A stretch of DNA of 64,000 bases from an uncultured Ignavibacteriota bacterium (GCA_903900335.1 CAIUMP010000044.1:162686-226685), one strand, 5' to 3'; positions 25,663-35,157 are shown, counted from the stretch's first letter. A program made the numbers and translations. The notes: a model not told the origin generated them from the sequence alone.

Positions 25663-27369
25663 ATGGATATTAAAAATAAGCGAATTCTCGTTCTCGGCGG
25701 TTTTGGGCTTGTTGGTCAGGCCGTAATTAAGCGCCTGATGGTGGAAGGCCCCGAGCACATCGTCATTACCTCGATGACGAAGGCTGAGGCCGAATCTTCC
25801 GTGAAGTACTTCTCTGATCTCTATCGGGACAAAGGGACAACGTTCGAGCCATTCTGGGGCAATCTTTTCGTTCGTGATGCCTGGAAGGAAGAAGCCAGAG
25901 AAGCCATCCTCTCGGACGAGGTGAAACGTGACAGATTGATCGAAGATACGCTGGGTGATCTCACCGAAGACGTCCTGACCTCGAATACCCTCTACTCAGC
26001 AATAGAATGGGCTCGGCCTGACGCAATCATTGACTGCATCAACACTTCCACGGCCATCGCTTACCAGGATCTCTTCTCGATGAGCCGCCAGGTGCGGATG
26101 GCACTAAAGAACGAGGGCACACCAGCAGCTACTGCGGGCGGCGCGACGGAAATGGTTGAGCGGCTACTTGCAAGCCTTTACATTCCACAGCTTATTCGGC
26201 ATGTGCAGATACTGCATCGCGCGCTGATCGATTTCAAGGTAAACGCTTACCTCAAGATCGGCACCAGCGGCACGGGCGGGATGGGTCTGAATATACCGTT
26301 CACGCATTCAGAGGAGCGTCCATCGCGTGTACTGCTTTCGAAGTCATCCATAGCAGGCGCACATTCGCTCCTTCTCTTCTTGATGGCTCGGACACCACAC
26401 GCTGCCACCATCGTCAAAGAGATCAAGCCCACCGCCACGATCGCATGGAAAGAGGTCAAGTACGGCCCGATCCGCAAGGGCGGGAAAGCCATTGAGTTGG
26501 AACAAGTCGCATACGAGGATGCCGAAACACTTGGCTCGCAGCTTGCCCTTCGCAATTGGGGTGAGGGGAAGAAGGACGGAGTTCTTGAGGCGGTCTATAT
26601 TGACACGGGCGAGAACGGCATTTTCTCCAAGGGCGAATTCGAAAGCATCAGCGCGCTAGGACTGATGGAGATGGTAACACCGGAGGAGATAGCCGAAAAT
26701 GTCGCACGCGAGCTCATGGGTGCGAGCACCGGGAAGGACATCATGGGCGCGCTGGATGCTTCCACGATGGGACCATCCTACCGAGCTGGCTATTTGCGAG
26801 AGTCCGCATTGCAAATGATGAGTGCGCTTGAAGAGAAGACCGACACAGCGAGCGTCGCATTTGAGATGCTCGGGCCACCACGCCTTGCGAAGTTACTCTT
26901 CGAGGCGCATTTGCTGAAGCTCATCGCGAAGGATTTCGATGGTGTCAAACGCCACACACCGGCTGAGCTTTCGGAGAAGTCCGAACAGATTCTAAAGGGC
27001 AACGGGATGCTTCGAAGCCAGATGATCTCTATAGGAATTCCGATCCTGACGGTCGATGGCAAGAAGCTGGTTCGCGGACAGTCCCTCAAGATCCCACCCG
27101 CGAAGTATGGAACTACGGTGGATCTGAACGACGACCTGCGAGACACCTATGCTCGCGAGGGTTGGGTCGATCTCAGAACGGAGAACATGGCGATCTGGCA
27201 ACAGCGCCTCGTCAATATTCGCGCGGAATCTGAAGCCTTTGCGGACGACACCGGCTCTGGACCGGATCGCTCCCCCAGCTACTGGGATAATTTCAACTCC
27301 ATCAACGAGGGCCGCCTCGCCGCGTGGATATTCACGTGCGAGGAAGGTGGGGAGAGGGTGAAGCGGTAA
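25663..27369 (+). CDS. NAD(P)-binding Rossmann-fold protein (SDR/epimerase-like)
   Basis: 568 residues from ATG 25663; upstream frame extension is not supported. The dinucleotide fold is at the N-terminus (KRILVLGGFGLVGQAVIKRL M, a GxxGxxG glycine loop), with PDAIIDCINTSTAIAYQD later and SGTGGMGLNIPFTHSEERPS in the middle. The C-terminal ~200 residues do not match a family I recognise. It is about twice the length of a simple SDR, so it may be a specialised saccharopine-dehydrogenase-like or epimerase-like enzyme. Monocistronic, with a terminator 32 bp after the stop. Confidence 0.65.
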   Translation: MDIKNKRILVLGGFGLVGQAVIKRLMVEGPEHIVITSMTKAEAESSVKYFSDLYRDKGTTFEPFWGNLFVRDAWKEEAREAILSDEVKRDRLIEDTLGDLTEDVLTSNTLYSAIEWARPDAIIDCINTSTAIAYQDLFSMSRQVRMALKNEGTPAATAGGATEMVERLLASLYIPQLIRHVQILHRALIDFKVNAYLKIGTSGTGGMGLNIPFTHSEERPSRVLLSKSSIAGAHSLLLFLMARTPHAATIVKEIKPTATIAWKEVKYGPIRKGGKAIELEQVAYEDAETLGSQLALRNWGEGKKDGVLEAVYIDTGENGIFSKGEFESISALGLMEMVTPEEIAENVARELMGASTGKDIMGALDASTMGPSYRAGYLRESALQMMSALEEKTDTASVAFEMLGPPRLAKLLFEAHLLKLIAKDFDGVKRHTPAELSEKSEQILKGNGMLRSQMISIGIPILTVDGKKLVRGQSLKIPPAKYGTTVDLNDDLRDTYAREGWVDLRTENMAIWQQRLVNIRAESEAFADDTGSGPDRSPSYWDNFNSINEGRLAAWIFTCEEGGERVKR

Positions 27370-27400
27370 TCAGGACTGGGAGTTTGGGAATCCGTTCGAT

Positions 27401-27434
27401 CGGTAGATAGGTGTGATACACCGACTACCGTTTT
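27401..27434 (+). terminator. Rho-independent terminator
   Basis: CGGTAGATAGGTGT GAT ACACCGACTACCG followed by TTTT, downstream of the Rossmann-fold gene. Confidence 0.65.
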
Positions 27435-27603
27435 CCTGAATTCCTCATTACGCAAATTAATCTCTCTGGAACCGAGTTCTGATTAGGGAATGTCTGAATT
27501 CCGGTAGAAAAGGGGGACGCATTTCTGCCCTATTTGCCGGAAGCGCTTCGCTGGCAATTCAAGTTACAACCTGCACAGTGTTGTATATTTGGAGGCGAAG
27601 TCC

Positions 27604-28080
27604 ATGGAATACTATTTTGGGACCGCACTAATTGATAGGATGAAAAGTCTGCTTCTCATAACGTCCGCCGTCGCGATCGTGGTAATGCTCGGTTTCGACT
27701 ACATCGGCGGCATTGACTCGTTCACTGCCCGCCCGGATGGCGATGGCATCACGCTTGAATGGCGTTCTCAGTCTGAGGTCGGTGTGAAGAATTACACGAT
27801 CGAGCGTTCGGACATCCAGAGCACGAACAACTTCCAGGAGGTTGGCACGGTCGCGATCGCGGGCAATTACACCTACTACAAATTCCACGATGGCAGGATC
27901 AATGCCGCTGGCCTCGCCGGTCAGAGTGGACAGGTCAAGACACTTTCAGACGCATACAAGTATCGTCTCCGCATGAATCTTTCCAGCGGAGAACTTAGCT
28001 ACTCCCAGACGATCAACGTCACTCGCCCATCCAGCGGTGTTCGCCGCACGTGGGGAATGATCAAGGAGATGTTTCACTAA
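27604..28080 (+). CDS. Membrane-anchored FN3-like small exported protein
   Basis: 158 residues from ATG 27604, with GGAGG 8 nt upstream. An N-terminal hydrophobic helix (SLLLITSAVAIVVMLGFDYI) anchors or exports it. The rest resembles a fibronectin-type/Ig domain: FTARPDGDGITLEWRSQSE VGVKNYTIERS, YKYRLRMNLSSGELSYSQTI. Such domains occur in FCB surface and gliding proteins; no enzyme motif. TATATTTG overlaps the ribosome binding site region at 27584-27591. Confidence 0.65.
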   Translation: MEYYFGTALIDRMKSLLLITSAVAIVVMLGFDYIGGIDSFTARPDGDGITLEWRSQSEVGVKNYTIERSDIQSTNNFQEVGTVAIAGNYTYYKFHDGRINAAGLAGQSGQVKTLSDAYKYRLRMNLSSGELSYSQTINVTRPSSGVRRTWGMIKEMFH

Positions 28081-28103
28081 TACGAACGGAGCTTTAAGCC
28101 GCT

Positions 28104-28149
28104 AAGTCGCCCTCTTTTTGCTGAGAACTCAGCAAAAAGAGGGCGACTT
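28104..28149. terminator. Perfect 46-nt palindrome, terminator-like
   Basis: Two 22-nt arms are exact complements around a 2-nt centre (core GCTGAGAACTCAGC, outer AAGTCGCCCTC). It lies 24 bp after the stop of the FN3-like gene and contains T and A runs in its arms, so it could terminate in either direction. Confidence 0.75.
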
Positions 28150-28322
28150 TGCTTTTGGCAGGGTGTCTTTGTGTCGATTAAATTGAGCCAAGAATCCTCG
28201 TGGCCGCGTCCCTCTGGGCGCCACAATCACCTTCCTCGGACCACCGCAAATGGAACGGCCCTAAACGCCTGTAAGTTTAGAATTGCGGAGAGGTAGAGAT
28301 TTGCCTACCTATTATTCGTTAC

Positions 28323-29033
28323 ATGAAAAATTGTCTTCGCACATACGGTCACTTAGTTCTACTGGCGACGCTTCTATTCAGTGCGGCAACGAGCCGTGCG
28401 ACTGACCCGAAGCTTTCCTTGAGGTTCGGCGTTGATTCCACAATGTTTGTACTTCAACTCGACCCCAACGAGAAGCCGAAGTGTGGCTCAACATTCCATG
28501 CGACCATCCACGTGACACCCGGTCCCGTCTGGCACATCTGGAGCGCCTCGATGAGCGCCGATGGCGGCCTCACGCCGCTCAAGCTGAAGCTGCCAGAGAC
28601 CATCCAGAAATACTTTGAGATCGTCTCCATCAAGGAAGTTGGAAAACTTACGCTTGGCTTTGACTCCAGCTTCATGACCGACACGAAGGCGCACTTCGGC
28701 AAATACGACATCATCGCAACCATCAAGGTGAGGGACAACGCCCCTGCGCCAGTGCCGTTCTCGATCTATGTCTATTTCCAGACCTGTAACGAAGTACTCT
28801 GCCTTCCGCCTCGCACGTTCGCAGTGCCGATGACATTTGCGGGCCAGAAGCCGATTGAACTAACTATCGCGCCAGGAACGGCAGACACGACCCATTTAGC
28901 CGGCGAACCACCGGTCGAGACTTCGGACAAATCGTCGATTATGGAAGATAAAGACGGTGACACGTTCGGGAGATTTTTTGCGATGGAAAGTACTGCAATC
29001 GCGCAGCCCATCTATCGGAGAATGGCTGGATGA
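28323..29033 (+). CDS. Exported DsbD-alpha-like protein 1
   Basis: 236 residues. A signal peptide (MKNCLRTYGHLVLLATLLFS AATSRA) is followed by one domain like the N-terminal alpha domain of DsbD: TFHATIHVTPGPVWHIWSAS M, GGLTPLKLKLP, PFSIYVYFQTCNEVLCLPPR TF. The CX4C pair in TCNEVLC matches the redox pair position of DsbD-alpha (CX5C in E. coli). A ~45-residue tail follows. It is the first gene of a four-gene unit and overlaps the next start by 4 bp (ATGA). Likely a periplasmic thiol carrier taking electrons from the DsbD membrane domain. Confidence 0.82.
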   Translation: MKNCLRTYGHLVLLATLLFSAATSRATDPKLSLRFGVDSTMFVLQLDPNEKPKCGSTFHATIHVTPGPVWHIWSASMSADGGLTPLKLKLPETIQKYFEIVSIKEVGKLTLGFDSSFMTDTKAHFGKYDIIATIKVRDNAPAPVPFSIYVYFQTCNEVLCLPPRTFAVPMTFAGQKPIELTIAPGTADTTHLAGEPPVETSDKSSIMEDKDGDTFGRFFAMESTAIAQPIYRRMAG

Positions 29034-29608
29034 AGAGAGTCCTGCTACTGGCATTGGCGACGATCGCGCTCGGAGTAGCGTGCGGGGGATCGCTGTATGC
29101 GATCGGTTTGGAGCCGCGATTGGAGAAGCACATGTGGTCGGACTCCACACGGCTGACGCTCAAGCTCGATCCGAACAGCAAGGTCGAAGCTGGAAAGAAT
29201 TTCGATGTGAACATTCACATCACACCCGGTACAGGGTTCCATGTCTATAGCGCAAGCATGTCCGCTGATGGCGGGTTGGTGCCGCTTACAGTGAAGGTGC
29301 CAACTGCACTCGATAGTTTTTTTGAGATCGTTGGAGTGAAAGAAGTTGGCGAGATGGAGTCGCGATTTGACTCATCCTTCTCGATCGACGTCAAATCCTA
29401 CTCCGATCCATTCGATGTGGTCGTCACGCTGAAGGCGAAGGAGAACTCGGCTGCGCCCATCCCTTTCAATCTTTACGTCTATTTCCAGACCTGCATGAAA
29501 TCGCAATGCATGCCAGCGCGCACGTTTGCCGTGCCGATGACAGTGCTCGGTGAGAAGCCGATTGATCTGACGATCGCACATGGCACTGTACCCAAATCAC
29601 ACGGATGA
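29030..29608 (+). CDS. Exported DsbD-alpha-like protein 2
   Basis: 192 residues, essentially only a signal peptide and the alpha-like domain. Motifs are NFDVNIHITPGTGFHVYSAS M, GGLVPLTVKVP, PFNLYVYFQTCMKSQCMPAR TFAVP, with the CX4C redox pair kept. It overlaps both neighbours by ATGA, so the set is translationally coupled. Close paralog of the preceding gene; substrate unknown. Confidence 0.82.
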   Translation: MKRVLLLALATIALGVACGGSLYAIGLEPRLEKHMWSDSTRLTLKLDPNSKVEAGKNFDVNIHITPGTGFHVYSASMSADGGLVPLTVKVPTALDSFFEIVGVKEVGEMESRFDSSFSIDVKSYSDPFDVVVTLKAKENSAAPIPFNLYVYFQTCMKSQCMPARTFAVPMTVLGEKPIDLTIAHGTVPKSHG

Positions 29609-30312
29609 AACGAGTTCTGCTAACGGTGGTGGCTGCTGCCGCGCTTGGAAGCGCGTGGATAGCGCCGTGCCGAGCAGGGAGCAAACCGCCTCGGATTGAG
29701 AAGAAATTAGGGCCGGACTCCACAATCCTGACCTTGAGACTGGACACTAAGACTCATCCAAAATCCGGCGGCACGTTCAAGGTTTACCTGCACGTGAATC
29801 CAGGACGCGACTTTCATATTTACGGTTCTCATTTGGCTCAGGATTGCTGCGAGGCGCCTCTGAGTGTTAGTCTTCCTCCACAATTGGCTAGTTTTTTTGA
29901 GATAACAGCCATCAGAGAATTGGGCACACTCGTCACTCGATACGATTCTTGCTTCCAGCAGCCAACTCCTGCGTACTACAATCCATTCGACGTGGTCGCA
30001 ACAGTTCGCGTGAAGGGGAGTTCGGATGCACCCATTCCGTTCTATCTTCTGGTTCGATTCATGACGCTCACTACTTCGCAGTGTATGCCTCCCCGAACCT
30101 TCGTTGTTCCGATGGAGGTGCTCGGCGAGAAGCCAATCGACTTGAAGATCGCGCATGGCAAGCCAGTGGGAACGAAGCGTGCGGAAAAGTTGAAAGCCTC
30201 GGAGAGGTCCTCCATGATGAAGGATTCACAGATTTATCGCGTTAGTATAGTAACCAGCGAAAACAATTTTAGGGAAATGATGTGCGAAATGAATGTGGGG
30301 AGGGGTGCGTGA
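29605..30312 (+). CDS. Exported DsbD-alpha-like protein 3, first redox Cys replaced
   Basis: 235 residues. It has the signal peptide and the alpha-like fold (TFKVYLHVNPGRDFHIYGSH, PFYLLVRFMTLTTSQCMPPR TF). The first Cys of the pair is replaced (MTLTTSQC where sisters have QTCMKSQC); only the second Cys remains. Extra cysteines occur elsewhere (AQDCCEAP, YDSCFQQ). A ~45-residue C-terminal extension carries a further Cys. It may have a changed disulfide pattern or be a non-redox binding arm. The stop overlaps the dsbD start (TGATG). Confidence 0.78.
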   Translation: MKRVLLTVVAAAALGSAWIAPCRAGSKPPRIEKKLGPDSTILTLRLDTKTHPKSGGTFKVYLHVNPGRDFHIYGSHLAQDCCEAPLSVSLPPQLASFFEITAIRELGTLVTRYDSCFQQPTPAYYNPFDVVATVRVKGSSDAPIPFYLLVRFMTLTTSQCMPPRTFVVPMEVLGEKPIDLKIAHGKPVGTKRAEKLKASERSSMMKDSQIYRVSIVTSENNFREMMCEMNVGRGA

Positions 30313-32471
30313 TGAAAGCAGCAATGAAGAACCTGGTAGGTTTGGTCGCGCTCGGCTTTGTGCTAAGTCTTGCGCATGAATGTCTTGCTCAAGATCCGCA
30401 TCGTGTTGACTCACTCATCAAGAATGACTCTAGTACTTTCTTCTTGAAGATCGACCCCCAGACCAAACCAACCACCGGTAAAACTTTTCGGGCCATTATT
30501 CATGTGGTACCGGGGCATCACTGGCACATCTATAGCGCAAAACTATCTCGCGAGAGTGGAATTGATCCGCTTTCAGTATCGCTGCCATCTAGCCTGCTAC
30601 CATACTTCGAGATTACAAATGTCGAGGAGAGTGGCAAGCCCATCGTAAAGTACGATTCTAACTTTCAAACTGTTACTAAGTACCAATCACGGCCATTCGA
30701 TGTCGCTGTATCCATCAAGGCAAAAAAGAATTCAAAGGATCCCATTCCATTTTCCTTGTTTGTTCGATACACAACGTGCAATGAGGGATCGCAATGTATG
30801 CCACCGCGATCATTTGCGGTACCGATGGTGGCATTGCATCAGAAGCCCCTGCAACTAACCATCGCCTATGGCACCCCTGACACCACTTCGAAATCCATCG
30901 GCTCTCTTCTCGACACCTCCTCCAAAGGCGGCTTCGGTCACGACTCCACGGGCCGCATAGGGCAGACAGCTGGGGGTGCATCAAGCGAGCCACCGATGAG
31001 CGGGCCACCGGCGAAGGCGGTGATCGTTGACAAAGGAATCGTGGGTGTTGCGGAAGAATCCATTTGGAAATTCATTCTTGCGGCTGCTGGCTTTGGATTG
31101 CTTGCACTGCTGACGCCCTGCGTCTTCCCGATGGTGCCTATCACAGTGAGCTTTTTCACGAAGCGCAACGCTGGTTCGAAGAAGGAAGCAACGAAGGACG
31201 CGCTGCTTTATGCGGGTGGTATCATCGTTACCTTTGTCGCGCTTGGCTTCTTGCTTTCGCTTGCAGCGGGTCCAGCGGGTATCAATGAGTTTGCGGCGAA
31301 TCCGTTCGCGAATTTAATAATCGCGGCGATATTCGTCGCGTTCGCGTTGAATCTGTTCGGCTTGTTCGAGATCGGTGTACCATCCTCCATCCTTTCGAAG
31401 TTGAACACCACAGCACAGAAGAGCAAGAACCGCGCGTTCTCTGTTGTGCTGATGGGATTCGTCTTTTCGCTGACAAGCTTTACCTGCACGGTGCCGTTCG
31501 TCGGTACGCTGATGGTCGCGTTCTCACGCGGCTCATGGTTTGTGCCGCTGATAGGCATGGTGGTCTTTGCAAGTATCTTCGCGTTGCCGTTCTTCCTTCT
31601 GGCACTCTTCCCGAATTTGATGAAGTCACTGCCGCGCTCCGGCACGTGGATGAACAACGTAAAGGTCGTGATGGGATTTTTGGAGATCGCCGCCGCGCTG
31701 AAGTTCTTCTCGAACGTTGACCTAATTTGGTCCTGGCATTTCTTCTCGCGTGATATGGTGCTGGCGACGTGGATGGCTATCGCGATCATCGTCACGCTCT
31801 ATTTGCTGGGACGCTTCCAGCTTTCACACGACACACCACTGGAAAGCATCGGTGCGATCCGGGTGCTGATCGCGGTGGTGTTCCTTTCGATGGGCATTTA
31901 TCTTTACACCGGGCTCAACGGTCGCCCGATGGGTCAGCTTGACGCATTCCTTCCACCGAATGATACCGAAGGGCAGTTGCAAATGGCAACCATGATGCCA
32001 ACGGGTTCTGCGGGTGGGCAAGGAATGCAGAACGGACAGAGTCCGCAGGGTGCTGCTCAGCAAATGCAGGCTCCGGTTGCCGCGCAGTGGTTTCCGAGTT
32101 ACCCAGCGGCGCTGGCCGAAGCAAAGAAGACCGGCAAGAATATCTTCATTGATTTCACCGGTTACACCTGCACGAATTGCCGCGCCATGGAGGCGACGGT
32201 CTTCTCGCGACAGGATGTGAAGCAGATGTTTGGGAATTTCGTACTTGCGCGCTTGTACACCGATAATGGTACGCCGCTCAACGATTCCAACCGCACGCTG
32301 GAAGAGGCACGATTCAACACGATCGCCCTCCCCTTCTATGTGATCGTCTCGCCGGATGATAAGCCGCTTGGCACCTTCCCTGGCTTCACTCGCGATGCGG
32401 AGTCCTTCAAGACCTTCCTTCGCGAACAGTCATCTCGCCCGAGTCCTGCCGTGGCAATGCTTGGCAAGTAG
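30312..32471 (+). CDS. dsbD: Thiol:disulfide interchange protein DsbD
   Basis: 719 residues from ATG 30312 (preceded by a GGGGAGGGG ribosome binding site). The N-terminal alpha domain spans about 20-195 with TTCNEGSQCMPP (CX5C). The CcdA-like membrane domain spans about 245-570 with ALLTPCVFPMVPI and SFTCTVPFVG, the two membrane cysteines. The C-terminal thioredoxin domain contains FTGYTCTNCRAME (CxxC). It carries cytoplasmic reducing power from thioredoxin to periplasmic thiols. All three redox pairs are present. It ends a unit with three stand-alone alpha-like proteins, which suggests several exchangeable output arms. A Gly/Gln/Met-rich linker precedes the thioredoxin domain. Confidence 0.94.
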   Translation: MKAAMKNLVGLVALGFVLSLAHECLAQDPHRVDSLIKNDSSTFFLKIDPQTKPTTGKTFRAIIHVVPGHHWHIYSAKLSRESGIDPLSVSLPSSLLPYFEITNVEESGKPIVKYDSNFQTVTKYQSRPFDVAVSIKAKKNSKDPIPFSLFVRYTTCNEGSQCMPPRSFAVPMVALHQKPLQLTIAYGTPDTTSKSIGSLLDTSSKGGFGHDSTGRIGQTAGGASSEPPMSGPPAKAVIVDKGIVGVAEESIWKFILAAAGFGLLALLTPCVFPMVPITVSFFTKRNAGSKKEATKDALLYAGGIIVTFVALGFLLSLAAGPAGINEFAANPFANLIIAAIFVAFALNLFGLFEIGVPSSILSKLNTTAQKSKNRAFSVVLMGFVFSLTSFTCTVPFVGTLMVAFSRGSWFVPLIGMVVFASIFALPFFLLALFPNLMKSLPRSGTWMNNVKVVMGFLEIAAALKFFSNVDLIWSWHFFSRDMVLATWMAIAIIVTLYLLGRFQLSHDTPLESIGAIRVLIAVVFLSMGIYLYTGLNGRPMGQLDAFLPPNDTEGQLQMATMMPTGSAGGQGMQNGQSPQGAAQQMQAPVAAQWFPSYPAALAEAKKTGKNIFIDFTGYTCTNCRAMEATVFSRQDVKQMFGNFVLARLYTDNGTPLNDSNRTLEEARFNTIALPFYVIVSPDDKPLGTFPGFTRDAESFKTFLREQSSRPSPAVAMLGK

Positions 32472-32503
32472 GCGGATAACGACTCCACCAGTGTTGATAT
32501 ATG

Positions 32504-32537
32504 GGCACTTCGGGCAACCGAGGTGCCGTTTTCTTTT
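32504..32537 (+). terminator. Terminator of the dsbD unit
   Basis: GGCACTTCGG GCAA CCGAGGTGCC followed by GTTTTCTTTTT; a 10-bp stem with a GNRA-type loop and a T-rich tail. Confidence 0.88.
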
Positions 32538-32609
32538 TGTGACCATGGACTCATGAATGATTCTCCGTTGGGGGGGTGTTGAACGCGGACGAACATTCAT
32601 CCTTGAATT

Positions 32610-34268
32610 ATGCTTCGACTTCGTCTGATCCTGTGGTACTCGCTGTTGGTGTTGCTGACGATCTCGGCGATCGGGTTCTTCCAATATTACCGGATTCGGC
32701 AATCCCTGTTTGCGGCACTCGATGCCTCGCTCGTTGACGACGCCCGAACAACGCTCTCTCTGGTCAGCACCCTGCCTGCCAGTGCGAACAAGGAGGAGAT
32801 GCATCGACATGGTGAGGTGCATTCGGCGAATTCACTTCGTGAACTGATCGATCACGCTTTGCAGGAAGTGCCCGACACCATGCGCGGCACAGAGCTTGCC
32901 GACCGAGTGGTGAGCGAGATCATTGACCAAGTGCTCTCCGAGTTATCTTTTCAGGACTCCGGCGGGCGCATGGCTGATCCACTGGATGCCATTGTGGAGC
33001 GATCCGTATCGAGCCGGCGAAATAATCTTGTGGAGGTCTACGGCGTAACCAAGGACGCCGCGAATCGCACGCACGAAGAGGTCTTTTTTCGAACGGCGAA
33101 TTTAGGGACGGACACCATCATGCGCGCGGTGCGCCCTCGGCAGGAGCATTGGAGTTCGGATACGACGGCCGCTTACAGCACCATCTCATTCCGGGACGAA
33201 CACGTCCGCGTCGCCCGTGCCCACAACGACCGCTTTGATGTGTACGTCGGATTCCCAGTAACTGATATCGAAGATAGCTTGAACAGCTTCTGGGATTCGT
33301 TCTATATCGGATTGCCCATTGCGCTCGTGATCTCCATACTTGGTGGGCTGTGGCTCGCGCGAAAGGCATTGCGACCGATCGAACAGATCGCGGGAATGGC
33401 ACAGGAGATCGGGGCAAAGAATCTCTCTAAACGCATCGAACTTCCCGGTAAGCGCGACCCCGAATTGATGACACTCATCGAGACGCTGAACTCCATGTTC
33501 GCGCGATTGGAAAGCTCCTTCCAGCAAGTCTCTCAGTTCACGTCGGATGCATCACACGAGTTGAAGACGCCACTCTCCATCATGATGGGTGAGATCGAGC
33601 AAGCGGAGCGACATCTCGAGACCGCGAACTCCCTCGATCCGGAAGAGGCGCGGCAAGTGCTTATCAGTCTGATGGAAGAGGTCGATCGGATGCAGCGGAT
33701 CGTGGAGGGCCTCCTTCTGCTTTCGAAGACGGACGACCGCCAGCTTGCTTTGCATCGGGAGTCGATCGTCCTCCTGGATTATCTGGAGTCACTCGGTGAA
33801 GACGCAACGATCCTTGCTGAGGAGCGCGGGTTGAATCTGAAATGTGCTCTGGACTCCCATGCGAAGAACGTGCGCATCTCAGCAGACAAGACATGGCTCT
33901 ACCAAGTCGTGATGAATCTTCTGGATAATGCCTTGAAGTACACACCTGAAGGAGGAACAGTCACGCTGTTCCTAGAACCCGCCGGGCACGAGTTGCGCTT
34001 TGGAGTGGCGGACACAGGCCCAGGTATTGCGAAGGATGACTTGCCAAAGATCTTCCGACGGTTCTATCGCACCGATGAAGCTCGGAGCGGACCGAGCGAT
34101 ACAACACACCGTTCACTTGGGTTAGGGCTTGCGATCGTGAAATCCATTGTCGAAGCACATGGCGGGACCATCGAGGTCACAAGCGAGCTTGGCCACGGCA
34201 CTCGTTTCACCGTGGCGATGCCCACGGATGCACACCCCACACTGGGTGTCGGAACAAGCAATGAATAG
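32610..34268 (+). CDS. Orphan sensor histidine kinase
   Basis: A 552-residue membrane kinase. TM1 is at the N-terminus (LILWYSLLVLLTISAIGFF), a ~200-residue periplasmic sensor follows, TM2 is about residues 228-250 (FYIGLPIALVISILGGLWLA R), then HAMP (ALRPIEQIAGMAQEIGAKNL), HisKA with phospho-acceptor His in SDASHELKTPLSIM, and HATPase with NLLDNALKYTPEGG, VADTGPGIAKDD and SLGLGLAIVKSIVEAHGG. The layout resembles CusS/HeavyMetal-type kinases. No response regulator gene is adjacent. It is just downstream of the dsbD terminator, so probably independent. Confidence 0.92.
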   Translation: MLRLRLILWYSLLVLLTISAIGFFQYYRIRQSLFAALDASLVDDARTTLSLVSTLPASANKEEMHRHGEVHSANSLRELIDHALQEVPDTMRGTELADRVVSEIIDQVLSELSFQDSGGRMADPLDAIVERSVSSRRNNLVEVYGVTKDAANRTHEEVFFRTANLGTDTIMRAVRPRQEHWSSDTTAAYSTISFRDEHVRVARAHNDRFDVYVGFPVTDIEDSLNSFWDSFYIGLPIALVISILGGLWLARKALRPIEQIAGMAQEIGAKNLSKRIELPGKRDPELMTLIETLNSMFARLESSFQQVSQFTSDASHELKTPLSIMMGEIEQAERHLETANSLDPEEARQVLISLMEEVDRMQRIVEGLLLLSKTDDRQLALHRESIVLLDYLESLGEDATILAEERGLNLKCALDSHAKNVRISADKTWLYQVVMNLLDNALKYTPEGGTVTLFLEPAGHELRFGVADTGPGIAKDDLPKIFRRFYRTDEARSGPSDTTHRSLGLGLAIVKSIVEAHGGTIEVTSELGHGTRFTVAMPTDAHPTLGVGTSNE

Positions 34269-34424
34269 AATTTAAGAGTGGCAAATCGCGGAATTGTTGG
34301 ATTGGGAGGCAAGTTAGCGAAGTGTCCTATCACCACTTTCATCGTGATAGGCAGCTTAACGTTCACTGCATCATCAGAATTTGGACACACGTGACTTGCG
34401 CATGACCCTTTCTACAACTTAGCT

Positions 34425-34913
34425 GTGAAATCCTTGCTTCTCGTTTCCCGGCTCTTCAATCTGTGGAGCCGTACTACCGCCGCAACTGCGGTTGGTAGCA
34501 TTGCGCTCTGCATCTCGCTAAGCGCGGCACCTTGTACTGCTCAGCAGACGCCTATTATCAAGCCTGTCGCACCTCCTCCTTCGCAGCTTTCGAAGCCCTC
34601 CGTTCAGCTCGCAAAACCACTCGGAGAATCGGTACTGAAGAGTGCACTGACGCAATCGCAGAATCCCGTCTTGCGGGTAATTCCACGCCAAGCGACACCT
34701 CAGAGCGCGCTGCAAAGCCCGATGATGGGTGGAATGCAGCAGCGGATGGACGAACGAAACCTTCGGTCTCGGGTAGTACCCGGCACTCGAGATGAAATCC
34801 TCGAAAGACATGGCGAACAGATGAAGCGTCACGAGCTCTGCCGACGGCTGGAGCAGCGGCGCCAGGAGCTACTTTTAGAGCGCAAGGAACAGGAGCAGAA
34901 GTCGACGAAGTGA
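34425..34913 (+). CDS. Small exported basic/Gln-rich protein
   Basis: 162 residues from GTG 34425. A hydrophobic leader ends ISLSAAPCTAQQ, followed by a Pro/Gln-rich stretch, MMGGMQQRMDER, and a highly charged helical C-terminus (RRLEQRRQELLLERKEQEQK). No domain recognised; possibly periplasmic with a coiled coil. Confidence 0.55.
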   Translation: MKSLLLVSRLFNLWSRTTAATAVGSIALCISLSAAPCTAQQTPIIKPVAPPPSQLSKPSVQLAKPLGESVLKSALTQSQNPVLRVIPRQATPQSALQSPMMGGMQQRMDERNLRSRVVPGTRDEILERHGEQMKRHELCRRLEQRRQELLLERKEQEQKSTK

Positions 34914-35111
34914 ACCAGCCGATCGGCGAAAGCTTTCCCGAAGAATTTTCAGAATCCGCGGGGTGGAGCGAACTGGGTCGGAACTTGCAGAGAAGCGGGA
35001 TAGTTGTACGTATGACTCCAAGAGGAGCACAATTTTACAAAGTGTGAGACTTATAGGTGTAGGCGGGTTCCATTTAGGCCGTTTGTATCTAAAGTCAAGG
35101 TGAGAGAAAAG

Positions 35112-35157
35112 ACACTGTTGGCCTCATTGACGCAAGTCAGTGAGGCCGCAGTGTTTT
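35112..35157 (+). terminator. Hairpin with GCAA tetraloop
   Basis: GGCCTCATTGAC GCAA GTCAGTGAGGCC, extended below an internal bulge by ACACTG and CAGTGT, then TTTT. It could terminate the preceding transcript 200 nt downstream of its stop, or be part of an unrecognised RNA. Confidence 0.4.

Noticed and set aside
35112-35157. GNRA hairpin as a possible riboswitch
   Set aside because: Only one stem-loop is evident; no conserved core of c-di-GMP, cobalamin, TPP or SAM riboswitches could be matched, and the next gene is 275 bp away.
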